A DNA stretch of 64,000 bases from Paludibacteraceae bacterium (lineage in GTDB: Bacteria; Bacteroidota; Bacteroidia; Bacteroidales; Paludibacteraceae), in assembly GCA_017479885.1 (NCBI GenBank), contig JAFVBR010000039.1, positions 62,001-126,000 on the forward strand, in the 5' to 3' direction. Position 1 is the stretch's first letter; every line of letters begins with the position of its first letter. Made by a program: the position numbers and the translations under genes. This document shows positions 35,937 through 46,600 of the stretch, piece after piece. The notes beneath the pieces are model-generated. The model saw only the letters and a program-made list of their open reading frames with translations. It ran no database searches and was not told where the DNA came from.

Positions 35937-36971
35937 TTATATCTTTTTGGCGATTTCATCATAGAATTTTGCGGCAGGATGACCGTCTTGCAGTGCAATT
36001 GGCGTGCCGTCGTCAGCTGCTTGGCGGATACTTTCCACAAGAGGTATCTGACCAAGAAGAGGTACGTTGAGTTCTTCGGCAAGCCGTCTGCCCCCGTCTT
36101 TGCCAAAGATATAATAACGGTTATCAGGCAACTCTGCAGGGGTAAACCATGCCATGTTTTCTATTATTCCCAATACAGGTACTCCTACCTTCTCGTTGCG
36201 GAACATGTCAATACCTTTTCTTGCATCAATCAGTGCTACAGGTTGAGGGGTGGTGACTACAATGGCACCTGTAAGTTGTAGGGTCTGTACTACAGTCAGA
36301 TGAATATCGCTTGTTCCAGGAGGAAGGTCTATGAGCATGTAGTCAAGTTCTCCCCAGTTGGCCTCTGTGAGCAATTGTTTGATGGCATTGCTGGCAAGTC
36401 CTCCACGCCAGACAACTGCATTCTGAGGGTCAACGAAGAATCCTATACTAAGCATGCGGACTCCGTATTGTTCTATGGGTTCTATCAGTTCTTTGCCGTC
36501 AACCACTGCCATTACTGGACGAGCATCTTCAACTTGAAACATCTTTGGTTGTGAAGGTCCGTGAATATCGGCATCAAGTAGTCCCACCTTGTTTCCCATT
36601 TTGGTCAAGGCGATAGCAAGATTGGCAGCAACAGTTGATTTGCCTACTCCTCCCTTACCGGAGCTGACGGCAATAATATTCTTGACTTGTGAGAGTGGAC
36701 GGTCCTCTTTCAGGGGAGTAATCTGTTTTGTGAACTTGGTGTGAATTGTAACTGACGCATTCTGGTCAACGTAGGTTTTTACAGCTGCTTCTGCAGCCTT
36801 TACAACTGACTTGAGAAATGGGTCATTCTCTTTTTGGAATATAAGAGAGAACGATACCTCATAGCCTGCAATGCGAATGTCGTCTTCAAGCATTCCGCTT
36901 TCTATAAGGTCTTTGCCTGTGCCCGGGTAGCGAACATGGCGTAATGCGTCAATTATTTGTTGGGGATACAT
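35937..36971 (-). CDS. mrp: Mrp/ApbC-type Fe-S cluster carrier ATPase
   Basis: The 344-aa protein has an N-terminal MIP18/DUF59-like domain (residues ~1-90) and a P-loop ATPase with the deviant Walker A GKGGVGKS. DADIHGPS and IDLPPGTSD are the other family motifs. Mrp/ApbC/NBP35 proteins carry [4Fe-4S] clusters to target proteins, usually through a C-terminal Cys pair. Here I see no CxxC in the expected place, so cluster binding may differ or involve other residues. The gene lies 71 bp downstream of trmB on the same strand. Confidence 0.92.
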   Translation of the reverse strand: MYPQQIIDALRHVRYPGTGKDLIESGMLEDDIRIAGYEVSFSLIFQKENDPFLKSVVKAAEAAVKTYVDQNASVTIHTKFTKQITPLKEDRPLSQVKNIIAVSSGKGGVGKSTVAANLAIALTKMGNKVGLLDADIHGPSQPKMFQVEDARPVMAVVDGKELIEPIEQYGVRMLSIGFFVDPQNAVVWRGGLASNAIKQLLTEANWGELDYMLIDLPPGTSDIHLTVVQTLQLTGAIVVTTPQPVALIDARKGIDMFRNEKVGVPVLGIIENMAWFTPAELPDNRYYIFGKDGGRRLAEELNVPLLGQIPLVESIRQAADDGTPIALQDGHPAAKFYDEIAKKI

Positions 36972-37042
36972 AAAATTTTTAAGGTAATAAAAGTGGTCAG
37001 AGTGTTTTTTTGATTATGAAGTACCACGTTTTCTCTTGGTAA

Positions 37043-37798
37043 TTATTCATCCTTGACATGGTAGTTCCTGCCATAAGAGCGATAGGTGTCTTTTTCTATT
37101 TCAATATTGGGTTCTTCGTATTGTTGCCGGTGAGGCAGACGGAATGATATGTATTTGATGGTCATTCCTCTGTCAAGCCACTGGCGCTCATAGTGCGTCT
37201 TCAGGTTAAGTATGTTGTCTGTGAGTACGGAGTGGTAGAGGTCATCGGTATCTGCAATGACAGGAAAACAGTTGACCGATACCATCTCGTGAGTATATTT
37301 ATAAAGAAAAGGGCTGTCGGTTTTAAGGTTTATTATTCCTCCGTCTTTCAATATCTGTTGGTAACGGTTGCAGAAAAAAGTCGAAGTAAGTCTCTTTGTC
37401 GCTTTTTTCATCTGGGGATCAGGGAAAGTAATCCATATTTCTTCGATTTCATCGTGGGAAAAGAAGCGTGTGAGAAACTCTATATTTGTACGGAGAAAGC
37501 CAACATTTCGTAGTTGCAATTGTATTGCCTGTTTTGCTCCTGTCCAGATGCGTGCTCCCTTGATATCTATGCCGATGAAGTTTTTGTTTGGGAACAATTG
37601 TGCTAATCCCACGGTATATTCTCCTCTTCCGCAACCGAGTTCGAGAACTATAGGATTATTGTTGTGAAAGAATGTAGAATTCCAATTGCCGGCAATGGAG
37701 TGAGGGATATTGAGGTCGGGAGTTTCACCTGCAGAGCACTGGATGACATTCGGGAATGTCTCCATCTCCGCAAACTTGCGTAGTTTGTTTTTTCCCAT
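37043..37798 (-). CDS. trmB: tRNA (guanine-N7-)-methyltransferase
   Basis: TrmB methylates G46 in the variable loop of many tRNAs with S-adenosylmethionine. The 251-aa protein has the SAM-binding motif ELGCGRGEYTVGLA, IGIDIKGARIW, and the family signature IWITFPDPQMKKA. The N-terminal ~45 residues carry no clear motif. The length is normal for Bacteroidetes. It lies 46 bp after gldH. Confidence 0.95.
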   Translation of the reverse strand: MGKNKLRKFAEMETFPNVIQCSAGETPDLNIPHSIAGNWNSTFFHNNNPIVLELGCGRGEYTVGLAQLFPNKNFIGIDIKGARIWTGAKQAIQLQLRNVGFLRTNIEFLTRFFSHDEIEEIWITFPDPQMKKATKRLTSTFFCNRYQQILKDGGIINLKTDSPFLYKYTHEMVSVNCFPVIADTDDLYHSVLTDNILNLKTHYERQWLDRGMTIKYISFRLPHRQQYEEPNIEIEKDTYRSYGRNYHVKDE

Positions 37799-37844
37799 TA
37801 TTGTAAATTGTGCTATGCTCTATTAACTGTTTGCTATTATCTGT

Positions 37845-38336
37845 TTATTCTTCACTTTTGACTATCTGAACTCCTACTTTGTCAATTCCGTGAAGTTCGT
37901 TTTCGCGCATGGCGTGACGTATTAGAAGACTGATGGTATCGGTGCTCGGGAAAGTTATGTCATGCTGATAGAGTACCGGCATTTCGCGTATGTTGCCGTA
38001 TCCGTTGCCAAGCCATCTGCCTCTTTCATCTGCAAGATAGAACTCTATTGTGTCAGTGCGTTGTTGAACGGCGGAGTCTGTGAGTTGCTGAGCAGATGTC
38101 TGCCCAACAAATAACCACATGTTTTGATAAGGATATTGCTGTGTGTGGCGTATGGAAACGATAATGTCGTAGTTGCCTACAGTATCGGGAGCCGCAAAAG
38201 TGAAGCATATTGCAGAGTCCGCATTCCATCCGTTGCGTGGCAGCGAGTGATACTCGGAAAAAATTGTCTGCCTTGTACAAGTGCAGAGTAGTAGCAATGG
38301 CAAAAGTGCGAGAGTGCAGGCAAGTTTATTCTTCAT
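37845..38336 (-). CDS. gldH: Gliding motility lipoprotein GldH
   Basis: ATG 38336 gives 163 aa with a lipoprotein signal (LLLLCTCTRQ). The longer frame upstream overlaps ricT and is not used. The beta-rich mature part with YQNMWLFV and the end HGIDKVGVQIVKSEE is typical of GldH. In Bacteroidetes GldH is linked to gliding and the type IX secretion system, but it is also present in non-gliding species. It overlaps ricT by 11 bp, a tight and commonly conserved arrangement. The T9SS-like tails of nearby PUL proteins agree with such a system. Confidence 0.9.
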   Translation of the reverse strand: MKNKLACTLALLPLLLLCTCTRQTIFSEYHSLPRNGWNADSAICFTFAAPDTVGNYDIIVSIRHTQQYPYQNMWLFVGQTSAQQLTDSAVQQRTDTIEFYLADERGRWLGNGYGNIREMPVLYQHDITFPSTDTISLLIRHAMRENELHGIDKVGVQIVKSEE

Positions 38337-39528
38337 CGTTATGGTTGTTGTCACGGTTGTTTTTGTTGGGTCGGTTATCTCTGTTGTCGCGTTGGCGAAT
38401 GCCGTCACGGTTGAACTGTTTGCGGTTGTCTGGACGTTTGCTTTTTTTCTTTCTGTCAAAGCGGGTAAGATCGTCTTGTCCTACCACATTTTGGTAGTCA
38501 GGTAAGTTCTCCACCGCTTCTGCCGAAGTCTGTTTACCCCCCAGGGTATATGGCTTTTTCCCGGAGTTGTTGAGTTCTATGATCTCGTTTGCCAGTTCAG
38601 GAGTGATAGTACGCAGGTTGGCAGGTTTGCCGGGGGCGGAGGAGTATGTTATCTCCCGTTTCAAAGGGTCGGCAGAGAAGAAATACCATGTGCCGTCCTG
38701 TGTTTCGAGAGTTATTCTACGGTCGGGGAAATCGCGTGTTGCATCTTCGTAAACAGGTACTTCGAAATTGAGACAACATTTCAGTTTGGCACATTGTCCT
38801 GCCAGTTTCTGCGGGTTGAGCGAGATATTCTGCAATCGTGGGGCGGTGGTATTAACCGAACGGAAATTTGTAAGCCATGTAGAGCAGCACAGCTCTCTGC
38901 CGCATGGTCCCGTGCCGCCAATTCTGCCGGCTTCCTGACGTGCACCTATTTGTTTCATTTCTATGCGTACACGAAAGGTCTCAGCATATACCTTTATGAG
39001 TTGGCGGAAATCAACACGCTCGTCGGCGATATAGTAAAATATGGCTTTTGTGCCGTCTCCCTGATATTCGACATCACCTATCTTCATCTGCAATTGCAGA
39101 TCTTTGGCGAGTTTGCGAGCCCGAATCATCGTCTGTTGCTCTTTTGCCTTTGCATCATCTCGTTTGCGTAGGTCTTGCTCTGTGGCCAGACGGTAGATGC
39201 TTCTTATTTCGTATCGTGTGAGGTCGATGTGGTTCTTCTGCATTTGCTTAGCCACCAGTTTGCCGGTTAGTGTCACTTCGCCGATGTCGTGTCCGGGGTT
39301 GGCTTCTACGGCAACTATATCTCCTTTCTTGAGAGGCAGATGTTCAGAGTTGTGGTAGTAGCCTTTGCGTGTGTTCTTGAATTGTACTTCTACGAGGTCG
39401 GTTTCATTCAGATTTTCCGGCAGGTCGTGCAACCAGTCGGTGACAGGAAGCATGTGAAAAGAGTTGCGCCGGCATGCGCCTGCGCCGAGTTCGCAATTAC
39501 CGTTATTTAGTGTAAAGCGTTTGTCCAT
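38326..39528 (-). CDS. ricT: PSP1-domain protein, RicT family
   Basis: The 400-aa protein has the PSP1 domain (residues ~80-280) with the Cys motif GPCGRELCCSTWL followed by QCAKLKCCLNF. In Bacillus RicT these cysteines take part in [4Fe-4S] clusters of a complex with RicA and RicF that affects RNase Y. The C-terminal ~60 residues are an Asn/Arg/Asp-rich low-complexity tail (RDNRDNRPNKNN). Its role in Bacteroidetes is not established. It lies between holB (29-bp gap) and gldH (11-bp overlap). Confidence 0.9.
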   Translation of the reverse strand: MDKRFTLNNGNCELGAGACRRNSFHMLPVTDWLHDLPENLNETDLVEVQFKNTRKGYYHNSEHLPLKKGDIVAVEANPGHDIGEVTLTGKLVAKQMQKNHIDLTRYEIRSIYRLATEQDLRKRDDAKAKEQQTMIRARKLAKDLQLQMKIGDVEYQGDGTKAIFYYIADERVDFRQLIKVYAETFRVRIEMKQIGARQEAGRIGGTGPCGRELCCSTWLTNFRSVNTTAPRLQNISLNPQKLAGQCAKLKCCLNFEVPVYEDATRDFPDRRITLETQDGTWYFFSADPLKREITYSSAPGKPANLRTITPELANEIIELNNSGKKPYTLGGKQTSAEAVENLPDYQNVVGQDDLTRFDRKKKSKRPDNRKQFNRDGIRQRDNRDNRPNKNNRDNNHNDEE

Positions 39529-39557
39529 ATAATGGTTGTTTTACGTGGTTTGATGTT

Positions 39558-40706
39558 TTATTTTTTTATAAGAACAATTGTTTGCAGGCAGAGGTCGAAA
39601 AATATTATTCTTGCATTGCCGTTTTGTTCGATTTGTTGTTGTGCAGTAGTGAATTGTTCAAGCAGTTGCTCTACGTTCCTTTCGTTGATGAATGGTGAGA
39701 AGCGTTCTGAGAACTGCTCTTCTGCAGATGTCTGATAGTTGAGCTGTGATTGTGAGAGGTTGCGTATGTAGTTCTCCCTAATCTGTTTTTGGGCGTAAGT
39801 AAGGAAACTTTTCTGCACTTCTCTGCCTGCAGTTGCCATTTTCTGACTCCAGTCTCTTAGCAACAGCAGTGAATCGTATTTCTTTTTCATCCCAACCAGC
39901 CATGAGTTGCGCATAAGTGAGGTGAACATTTCCAGATTGGCAAGTGTCTCCTCATTGGTCTCGACTGTTTGCAGTGCTTTAAGCCAACTGCCATTTGCTA
40001 TGTGTGCTATATTTTTGGCGTCAGCGGTGCTCAGTTCATCATTATTTGACAGGAGTGCATCGGCGATTACGTTGTCGTCCAGATTGGGAATATGAATCTG
40101 TTGTGTACGTGAGAGAATGGTTGCAAGCAGTTTTTCTGGTTCTTCTGAGACGAGCAGAAAGAGTGTCTTCTCAGGCGGTTCCTCTATTATCTTAAGCAGT
40201 TTGTTGGCACAAGCAGGGTGCATCTTCTCCGGCAACCATATAATCATTGTCTTGAATCCGTTGCCATACGACTTGAGCGAGAGTTTCCTCAGTATCTCTC
40301 CACTCTCCGCTTCGTAAATGACACCTTGTTTGTTTTCCGCCCCGATGGTAGCATACCAATCGTTCAATGAAAAATATTGTCTGGTTAGAATCAGATTGCG
40401 GAATTGCCCGATAAAATCATCGCATACAGATTCCCTTCCTGTTTTTTCTTTGAATATAGGGAAAGCAAAATGCAGGTCAGGGTGTTGCAGTTTTGCGTAT
40501 TGCAGGCATGATGGACAATGTCCGCACGAGTCATCTGTTGTGCGATTCTCGCAGGCGAGATATTGAGCATAGGCAATGGCGAGCCTGAGTTTTCCCACTC
40601 CGGCTTGACCATAGAAGAGTTGTGCATGTGCAATTCTGCCTTCCTGCACAGAAAGCCTTAACCTTGGCTTTACTTCTTCTTGCCCGATAATATCTTTAAA
40701 CTGCAT
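39558..40706 (-). CDS. holB: DNA polymerase III delta' subunit
   Basis: The delta' subunit is part of the clamp loader. The 382-aa protein has a clamp-loader AAA+ N-terminus: a degenerate Walker A GQAGVGKL (no Thr/Ser after Lys), a zinc-module-like CENRTTDDSCGHCPSC, and EEPPEKTLFLLVSE and SRTQQIHIP (sensor and SRC-like). The missing Walker A hydroxyl residue fits delta', which does not hydrolyse ATP in most bacteria. The promoter region is shared with the divergent rpsP. Confidence 0.93.
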   Translation of the reverse strand: MQFKDIIGQEEVKPRLRLSVQEGRIAHAQLFYGQAGVGKLRLAIAYAQYLACENRTTDDSCGHCPSCLQYAKLQHPDLHFAFPIFKEKTGRESVCDDFIGQFRNLILTRQYFSLNDWYATIGAENKQGVIYEAESGEILRKLSLKSYGNGFKTMIIWLPEKMHPACANKLLKIIEEPPEKTLFLLVSEEPEKLLATILSRTQQIHIPNLDDNVIADALLSNNDELSTADAKNIAHIANGSWLKALQTVETNEETLANLEMFTSLMRNSWLVGMKKKYDSLLLLRDWSQKMATAGREVQKSFLTYAQKQIRENYIRNLSQSQLNYQTSAEEQFSERFSPFINERNVEQLLEQFTTAQQQIEQNGNARIIFFDLCLQTIVLIKK

Positions 40707-40728
40707 AATTCCGCAATTAAATTGGTTG

Positions 40729-40736
40729 CAAAATTA
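40729..40736 (-). promoter_or_regulatory. Possible -7 box of holB
   Basis: The minus-strand sequence TAATTTTG (complement of 40729-40736) fits TAnnTTTG, but the -33 position is only an A-run, so the call is weak. The holB start is 23 bp away. Confidence 0.35.
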
Positions 40737-40743
40737 CAAAAAA

Positions 40744-40775
40744 TTTGTGTAATAAAAAAATATGTACTACCTTTG
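40744..40775 (+). promoter_or_regulatory. Promoter of rpsP
   Basis: TTTG (40744-40747), a 20-nt spacer and TACCTTTG (40768-40775) form a full match. The leader to the rpsP start is ~130 nt. Confidence 0.8.
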
Positions 40776-40873
40776 CACGCTTTTTCGAGTAAAAAGCACG
40801 TTATTAACCGGGTTGTATTATATTGTTCGGCAGTTGAAGAAGTCAGACAGTATAGTCCCCATATTACTAATCA

Positions 40874-40890
40874 GAGGCACGAGATGCCTC
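40874..40890 (+). promoter_or_regulatory. Short hairpin in the rpsP leader
   Basis: GAGGCA (40874-40879) pairs with TGCCTC (40885-40890) around a 5-nt loop. It lies 19 bp before the start codon, where it could affect ribosome access; S16 autoregulation is a possibility but not shown. Confidence 0.4.
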
Positions 40891-40909
40891 ATAAATAACA
40901 AATTAACAA

Positions 40910-41452
40910 ATGGCAACAAAGATTCGTCTTGCCCGTCATGGTCATAAAGACTATGCTTATTACCACATTGTGGTAGCCGACAGCCGTGCTCCCCGCGACG
41001 GTAAGTTTATTGAGCGTATCGGTTCTTACAATCCGAACACAAACCCTGCAACAGTTGACCTCAATTTCGAACGTGCTCTGTATTGGGTGAATGTAGGTGC
41101 ACAGCCTACCGACACAGTCCGTAACATTCTTTCTCGCGAAGGCGTTATGCTGATGAAGCATCTTCAAGGCGGTGTAAAGAAAGGTGCTTTCGATGAGGTT
41201 ACAGCCCAGAAGCGTTTTGATGCTTGGAAGGCAGAGAAAGATGCCAAACTCGGCAAAATCAGTGCAGAGGAGTTGCAGAAAGTTCAGAAACTTGCAAAAG
41301 AGCGTCTTGCAGCCGAAGTAGAGGCAAACAAGCAGAAGGCAGCTGAACTGGCAAAGAAGCGTCAGGAGGCTCTTGAAGCAGAGGCAGCCGCTGCAGCAGA
41401 AGCTGCTCAGGCAGATGCTCCCGCAGCAGAAGAAGCTCCTGCAGCAGAGTAA
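40910..41452 (+). CDS. rpsP: 30S ribosomal protein S16
   Basis: The N-terminal ~85 residues are S16 ([51 protein letters not shown]). S16 binds 16S rRNA and is needed for 30S assembly. The protein is 180 aa, longer than the ~80-90 aa of proteobacterial S16; the extra part is a Lys/Ala/Glu-rich helix with an [23 protein letters not shown] tail. Such extended S16 forms are common in Bacteroidetes. It is monocistronic here and followed by a strong terminator at 41533. Confidence 0.96.
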   Translation: MATKIRLARHGHKDYAYYHIVVADSRAPRDGKFIERIGSYNPNTNPATVDLNFERALYWVNVGAQPTDTVRNILSREGVMLMKHLQGGVKKGAFDEVTAQKRFDAWKAEKDAKLGKISAEELQKVQKLAKERLAAEVEANKQKAAELAKKRQEALEAEAAAAAEAAQADAPAAEEAPAAE

Positions 41453-41532
41453 GTGACCAATCGGTGAACTGTGGGACTGCTGAGTTGTGTAATTTACCAA
41501 TTCACCAGTTAACCAAAAATGTTCAATCGACA

Positions 41533-41570
41533 AAAAAGACTTATCCGTAAGATAGCGGATAAGTCTTTTT
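41533..41570. terminator. Strong bidirectional terminator between rpsP and FecR-like gene
   Basis: A 15-bp stem AAAAAGACTTATCCG (41533-41547) and CGGATAAGTCTTTTT (41556-41570) with an 8-nt loop has an A-run on one side and a T-run on the other. It ends rpsP (plus) and probably the five-gene minus-strand unit clpP-clpX-CHAT-CHASE2-FecR. I see nothing else in 41453-41688. Confidence 0.85.
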
Positions 41571-41688
41571 CAATTTATTCTTTATATATCCTTGTTATAT
41601 ATCCTTAAATGTGTTCTTTAGGTGTTGTTTCCAACCTGTGGTTAGATTACGGTGATACTGCGGTGCATATATGAACCTGTCAATTGTC

Positions 41689-42498
41689 TTAAGGAAATCT
41701 GAGGTTTTGCAACATGAGCTGAAGACGCTTGCAGTTGAAATCAACGGGGCTTACTACGGGGAAAAACACATCGCCGGTTTCAGCCGCAAACAGACAGCCT
41801 TCAAGATTGAGTCGGGTATAAGGAGGGCAGAGTACAGCCTGCGAGCGTAACTCGTCAAGGAGAAGACACATGTTGGTTCTTCCTGTGTTATGATTGGCAC
41901 GCACGACATTGAAATAAACAGGCTTTGCTGACAGGTTGCTGAAAGAGAAATAGAAAATACTGTCGGGCAGGTAAATTGTTTCAAGCAGAATGCTGTCTGG
42001 CAAAACAGGTCGATTATGAGACATGACAACATTCACATTTTCTTGTGTTTCTTTCCAAACGGAGTTAAAAGTCTCCTCGGCTGATTCAGCCATCTGTTTG
42101 GAGCGCGTGGTATAACCTCCTATGCTGTAGTTGGTTTTGTCTTGCTCCGTTTCCAGCACATTCTCTGACAGCTCCTTTATTAAGTTTTTGGTGACGCTCT
42201 TGCCGGAACCGGACACGGTTTGTCTGATTTGGTTAACGTTGCATTTTCCTTTTTCAGAGTAGAGAAGAACAGCATTGGTGTTTCTGTCCCATATCTTGAC
42301 AAGAGCATTGTCTGCAAGACAGAGACTGTCGAACAGTGACAGAGAGGATTGTAAAGCCGGTGCGGTCCAAACGCTATCGGAGCGATGCTTGACAGACACC
42401 TGACCTTTAAAACCAAGCAGACAGAAACGCGGCTGCTGGCAGAATAGAGAAGATATTGCCAAAAACAGAGTAAGTGTGATGGTGACGAACCTTTTCAT
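41689..42498 (-). CDS. Secreted FecR-like protein
   Basis: The 269-aa product has a signal peptide (MKRFVTITLTLFLAISSLFCQ). Residues ~27-95 resemble a FecR periplasmic beta-domain: GFKGQVSVKHRSDSVW, then a strand with ALVKIWD and a following LLYSEKGK. The rest is a charged middle region and a beta-rich C-terminus with PVYFNVVRANH. No sigma factor or TonB receptor is adjacent, so this is not a normal FecIR system. Its ATGA overlap with the CHASE2 gene and the CHAT gene beyond suggest that it works with them, perhaps as a ligand- or wall-sensing part. Confidence 0.65.
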   Translation of the reverse strand: MKRFVTITLTLFLAISSLFCQQPRFCLLGFKGQVSVKHRSDSVWTAPALQSSLSLFDSLCLADNALVKIWDRNTNAVLLYSEKGKCNVNQIRQTVSGSGKSVTKNLIKELSENVLETEQDKTNYSIGGYTTRSKQMAESAEETFNSVWKETQENVNVVMSHNRPVLPDSILLETIYLPDSIFYFSFSNLSAKPVYFNVVRANHNTGRTNMCLLLDELRSQAVLCPPYTRLNLEGCLFAAETGDVFFPVVSPVDFNCKRLQLMLQNLRFP

Positions 42499-43658
42499 TT
42501 TGTTTTGACTCTTTTATTATTCATTTTTCTTATTACATATATCGTTCCATAAGTAAGGTCGAAGGCAAGTGAGCCGAGACCAACCATGAGCAACAGATTG
42601 CTGCAGTCATAGTAATAATGTACGTAGGCAAACATCAGGCATCCTGCAAAACATATGAGGAAAAGAGTGAGTATCTGTATGAGCCTTGACAGAAGATTCT
42701 GCACATCATCCCATTTTTCTTTTGCCCAGCAATTGACAACTGCAACTATGAAACAAATAAGAAACGCCCAAAACCAGTTGGCAAAAGTTGAACTTTGCTT
42801 GATATAGTCGTAAGAAAGTATTGTGCTAAGGGAACATGCGTGTATCTGCAGACCGGAGGAGGTCTGCTTAAGCGGGCAGAGGTATGTGTCGTTTTTGTTT
42901 TCAATATCTCCCACAAGAACTATTTTCCCTGTTATTGCATCTTCAAGATATTCACTGTCAGTCGAGTCGGATAGCAGCATGTCAGCATTGATAGTAAAGA
43001 ATTCCTTACATGCAAAGTCGATTATCTCATGGGTGTTGTTTCTGTTTTTCAGCAAGACGTATGCATCATAGTCTTTCCAAAGTGCAAGTCGTGCCGCCAT
43101 AGAAGCAATAGTGTCTCCGTTAGTCAATGGGAAGAATGGTCGGAAAGTACGTATCACTTCCTGCTGGTTGTTGATAGCAAGATTTACAGACCCGAAATCC
43201 TGCGGCATAAACCATGAGTCGAAGAATGAGCACTGTTGCCAACTGAAATTGCAGGTTTCTTCGTTGTATTCAAGCATGGTGCTTAATACAACATTGCCCG
43301 CAGCCAAGATGTTGAGAAGTTCGTCGTCGTTGTCGGTTTCCCATGGAAAAATCACGTCTAAACCGATGCATAAAGGCGAATATGCCTGAATTGTCTGAAG
43401 ACACTCAACCACTTTTTGTCTTGAACAATTGTCAACAGAGACAAGCAGAATGTTGTCGTCAAGCTTGTGCTGCGACTGCCGGTCTGCCACTGTCACATAC
43501 ATATCCGACATCTCGAATGAATTCGATTTCTCCATAGGAGCAAATGCCGACAGAGAAGTAACATCGTACTTTATAAGGTATGTCAGCCCCCATGCAATCA
43601 ATGTGATAATCAGTGATTGCAGAAGTATCTTAGTCCAATATTTTGCCATGTCAGTCAT
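42495..43658 (-). CDS. CHASE2-domain membrane protein without output domain
   Basis: The 387-aa protein has one N-terminal transmembrane helix (residues ~8-28), an extracytoplasmic CHASE2 domain (~60-285, with ILLVSVDNCSRQ, GLDVIFPWE, GKIVLVGDIE), and three C-terminal transmembrane helices ending in a short basic tail (NNKRVKTK). CHASE2 domains are sensory modules normally joined to kinases or cyclases. Here no catalytic output follows, so signalling must go through partners, most likely the CHAT and FecR-like products. It is 12 bp after the CHAT gene, and its stop overlaps the FecR-like start by 4 bp. Confidence 0.85.
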   Translation of the reverse strand: MTDMAKYWTKILLQSLIITLIAWGLTYLIKYDVTSLSAFAPMEKSNSFEMSDMYVTVADRQSQHKLDDNILLVSVDNCSRQKVVECLQTIQAYSPLCIGLDVIFPWETDNDDELLNILAAGNVVLSTMLEYNEETCNFSWQQCSFFDSWFMPQDFGSVNLAINNQQEVIRTFRPFFPLTNGDTIASMAARLALWKDYDAYVLLKNRNNTHEIIDFACKEFFTINADMLLSDSTDSEYLEDAITGKIVLVGDIENKNDTYLCPLKQTSSGLQIHACSLSTILSYDYIKQSSTFANWFWAFLICFIVAVVNCWAKEKWDDVQNLLSRLIQILTLFLICFAGCLMFAYVHYYYDCSNLLLMVGLGSLAFDLTYGTIYVIRKMNNKRVKTK

Positions 43659-43670
43659 ATTGCAGTGTTG

Positions 43671-46600
43671 TCAGTCAAGCAGTACAAAGGCTGCCCAGTA
43701 GAGCGGGTTATCCATGCTTTGCATTGTCCCATCAGTCAGTGTGATTGTTTGTTCCCGAAGTCGGCTCTGTGCATTACGCAGAGCTGTGTGATAGTCGCAT
43801 CCTTTGGCTATTTCCTGATAGAAGAAAGTCATCATCAGTTGTGTCGCCAAGTCGCTGACCTCCCACAAACTGACAAGCATACTTCTGACTCCTGCTTTCT
43901 TAAATGCACGTTGCAGACCGAACACGCCTTCTCCTGTAAGCAATCCAAGCCCTGTCTGACAGGCGGAGAGTACCACCATGTCTGTCTTGCGAAGGTCGGT
44001 TTGCGCAACTTCACGTGATGTAAGTATTCCGTCGTCTATGTTATGTGCAGCAAATGATTTGCTTAGTAGATTGTTTGCACCTGCAAATGCCAAACCGGAA
44101 TACAAAAGGCTGATGTCTTCACGCGTGGACGATGCAGAAAAACTGATGTCAGGCACTGTGAGGCAGAAACCATGTGTGGCGATATGAATGACTGATGGAG
44201 AATGCCCTGACAGACTCTTGAACGACTCTTCAATACAGCTCTTGCCTGAGTAAGTGATTGTGCTGTAATGCATATCGTCCTGAAGCAATTCGGAAACTAC
44301 ATTTATTTCTGTCTCCGTGCCCGGCAGATACTCCAACCATTGCATCTGCTCGCTATAGTCAACCGCAGAGCGCGTAGCAGACTGCGTGCGTTTATAAATA
44401 TCCGCTTCAAATTCCATATCTTCAGCATCCATGTCGAAGTCAGCGGCTCCGAATACAGCTGCAGTGTTGTTGTGTGTTTCTTCACCATGCTCGGCGGCAA
44501 GTTCTTTGGTGGAAGAAAGGCGCATCATGCCGAACAACTGATTCATTCTGTCGCCATTCTCATTCTGAAGATATTCAATTCCCACCTGATGCAGAATACC
44601 TGCTGGCGAAAAATAGATTTGCGTGGCTCCTTTCAGATGTTTTATGAGAGGTTTCCAGATTATATTGTAGGCGGATGAATTGTTGTAGGCATCTTGTGAA
44701 GCAAGTGTTTTTTCGGCAAGGCTGTCCCGAGTGAAGAGCAGAATGTTTCGCGGATGTTTCCAACCTTGCCTGATAACAGATGCTGCATAATGTTCCTTCT
44801 CGTTGTGCCGGTAGTGAAGAAACTCCACGGCGGCTTCGTTTTTCTTCAGGACGCTTTGTATCTGTTGCCATGTGAAGATATGATTGCCGGTAAGGTGGTA
44901 TTGTTCCAACCCTTTCAGCAGAAGCCGCTCCACACTATCGGCTTGTGCAGTTAACACCCGGCTGCTGACTTTGGTTGTGTCATCATCATTAAGGATTGAT
45001 GCCTCTACTCGCAACGCACGCAGTTGTTCATGCAGTTTGATCAGGGCAGAGTCGTTGGTTTCCTGAGTTTTTTGTGCAACACCTATAGTGGCATCCAACA
45101 ACAGACTCTTCTCAAGCAGTGCCGCATTATACAAAAGTCCCTGATTATCGGATGATCGGCTTATAGATTTTTTGACGGTATTGACTATGTTTTCAAACTG
45201 CAACCAGTAGTTTTCACGCTCCCGTTCCGTCATATATGTGAAATTACGGTTGATATTGTCATTAAGGAAACCAATGATTTCAGCATTGCTGTTTTTGTCG
45301 TTTTTGGTAGTGAATGGTATGTAGTTTTGCAGGTCAACAAGTTTGGTCAGCTGCTTAATGTATTCAATATTTTGTGTTCCATACAGAGTTCGCGCAAGAT
45401 CGGTTGCTTCTGCCTGATTAAGAATGACAGGGTAAGGGTCTAATAGCAAAAGTGATACATCGCTCAGAGAATTCAGCCCGTGGATATATTCTTTCGACAA
45501 CTTGCCAAAGTGTTCTTCTGCCATCTCCATAGCTTGTTGTACAAGTAGCCGTGCCTTTTCGGGGTTTTCAACTTGAATAAGTCCGCTCTCAAAGAGCAGG
45601 GTCTCAACATAAAGACCATAGAATTTGGTCCCTCGGTCTTCTTTCGGTATGTTATTGAGAATATGCTTGTTCTCAGTAATGATGGATAGTGTCTTTTGCG
45701 TATCTTTCCGTTTAGAATATAGAGTGGCAAGATTATGTCTTTCTTGAACGTAGGCTATATTTTCCTTGCCGAAGATATTGGCATATACGTCAATAGCTTT
45801 GTTGTAGGTATCAGCGGCCGATACGAAGTCACCCATATTGTTGTATAAGATTGCGAGCGAATTAAGAGCAAAAGCAATAGTGTTGTTATTACTGCCATAC
45901 ACTTTTTCGGAAAGGGCTACGGCTCTGTTCAGATAGTTCAGAGCTTTCTCATAGTTGCCGCGTTCTTTTTCTATCACTCCGAGATTTGTGAGTTTTGTAG
46001 CACATTCTCCATGATCTTTACCTACGGTTTTTTCCGTGATTCTAAGAGCCTCTTCTGTGTATATTGCTGCACGGTCATAGTCGTACATCTGGGCATAGAG
46101 TGAGCCGATATTGTTCAAACACAAAGCGTACAAGTCATGCTCCTTGCCTGCAGTGGATTCCGCCAACTCAACGGCTTGATTCATATACTCCAGAGCTTTA
46201 TACAATTGACCGTAATCTTTGTACATAACTCCTAATCCTGAGAGCAGAGCCGCATAGTAAATTGTATTCTTGTTTTCTGTCAGACGGCATGCTTCTTCTT
46301 CGTACTCGATTGCCTTTTTGTATTGACCCTGACTATAGTAGAGGCTTGATGTGTTGTGAACAATTGTCACATAATTCTTTCCATGTTTGTTGAAGTTGTT
46401 TTTATTCAAGCCTTCTATTGCACCAATATAATAATTCAACGCTTTATCATAGTCTCCAATCTGTTCGAACATTACTCCTATGTTGCTCAAAAATATATAG
46501 TAGTAAATATCATTAACGGTGCCTTTAAGATTTTCCAGAGCTGCTATGCACCTGTTTGCATATAGTTTGGCATTTTCAAAATCAGTAGTCTTTATGTATG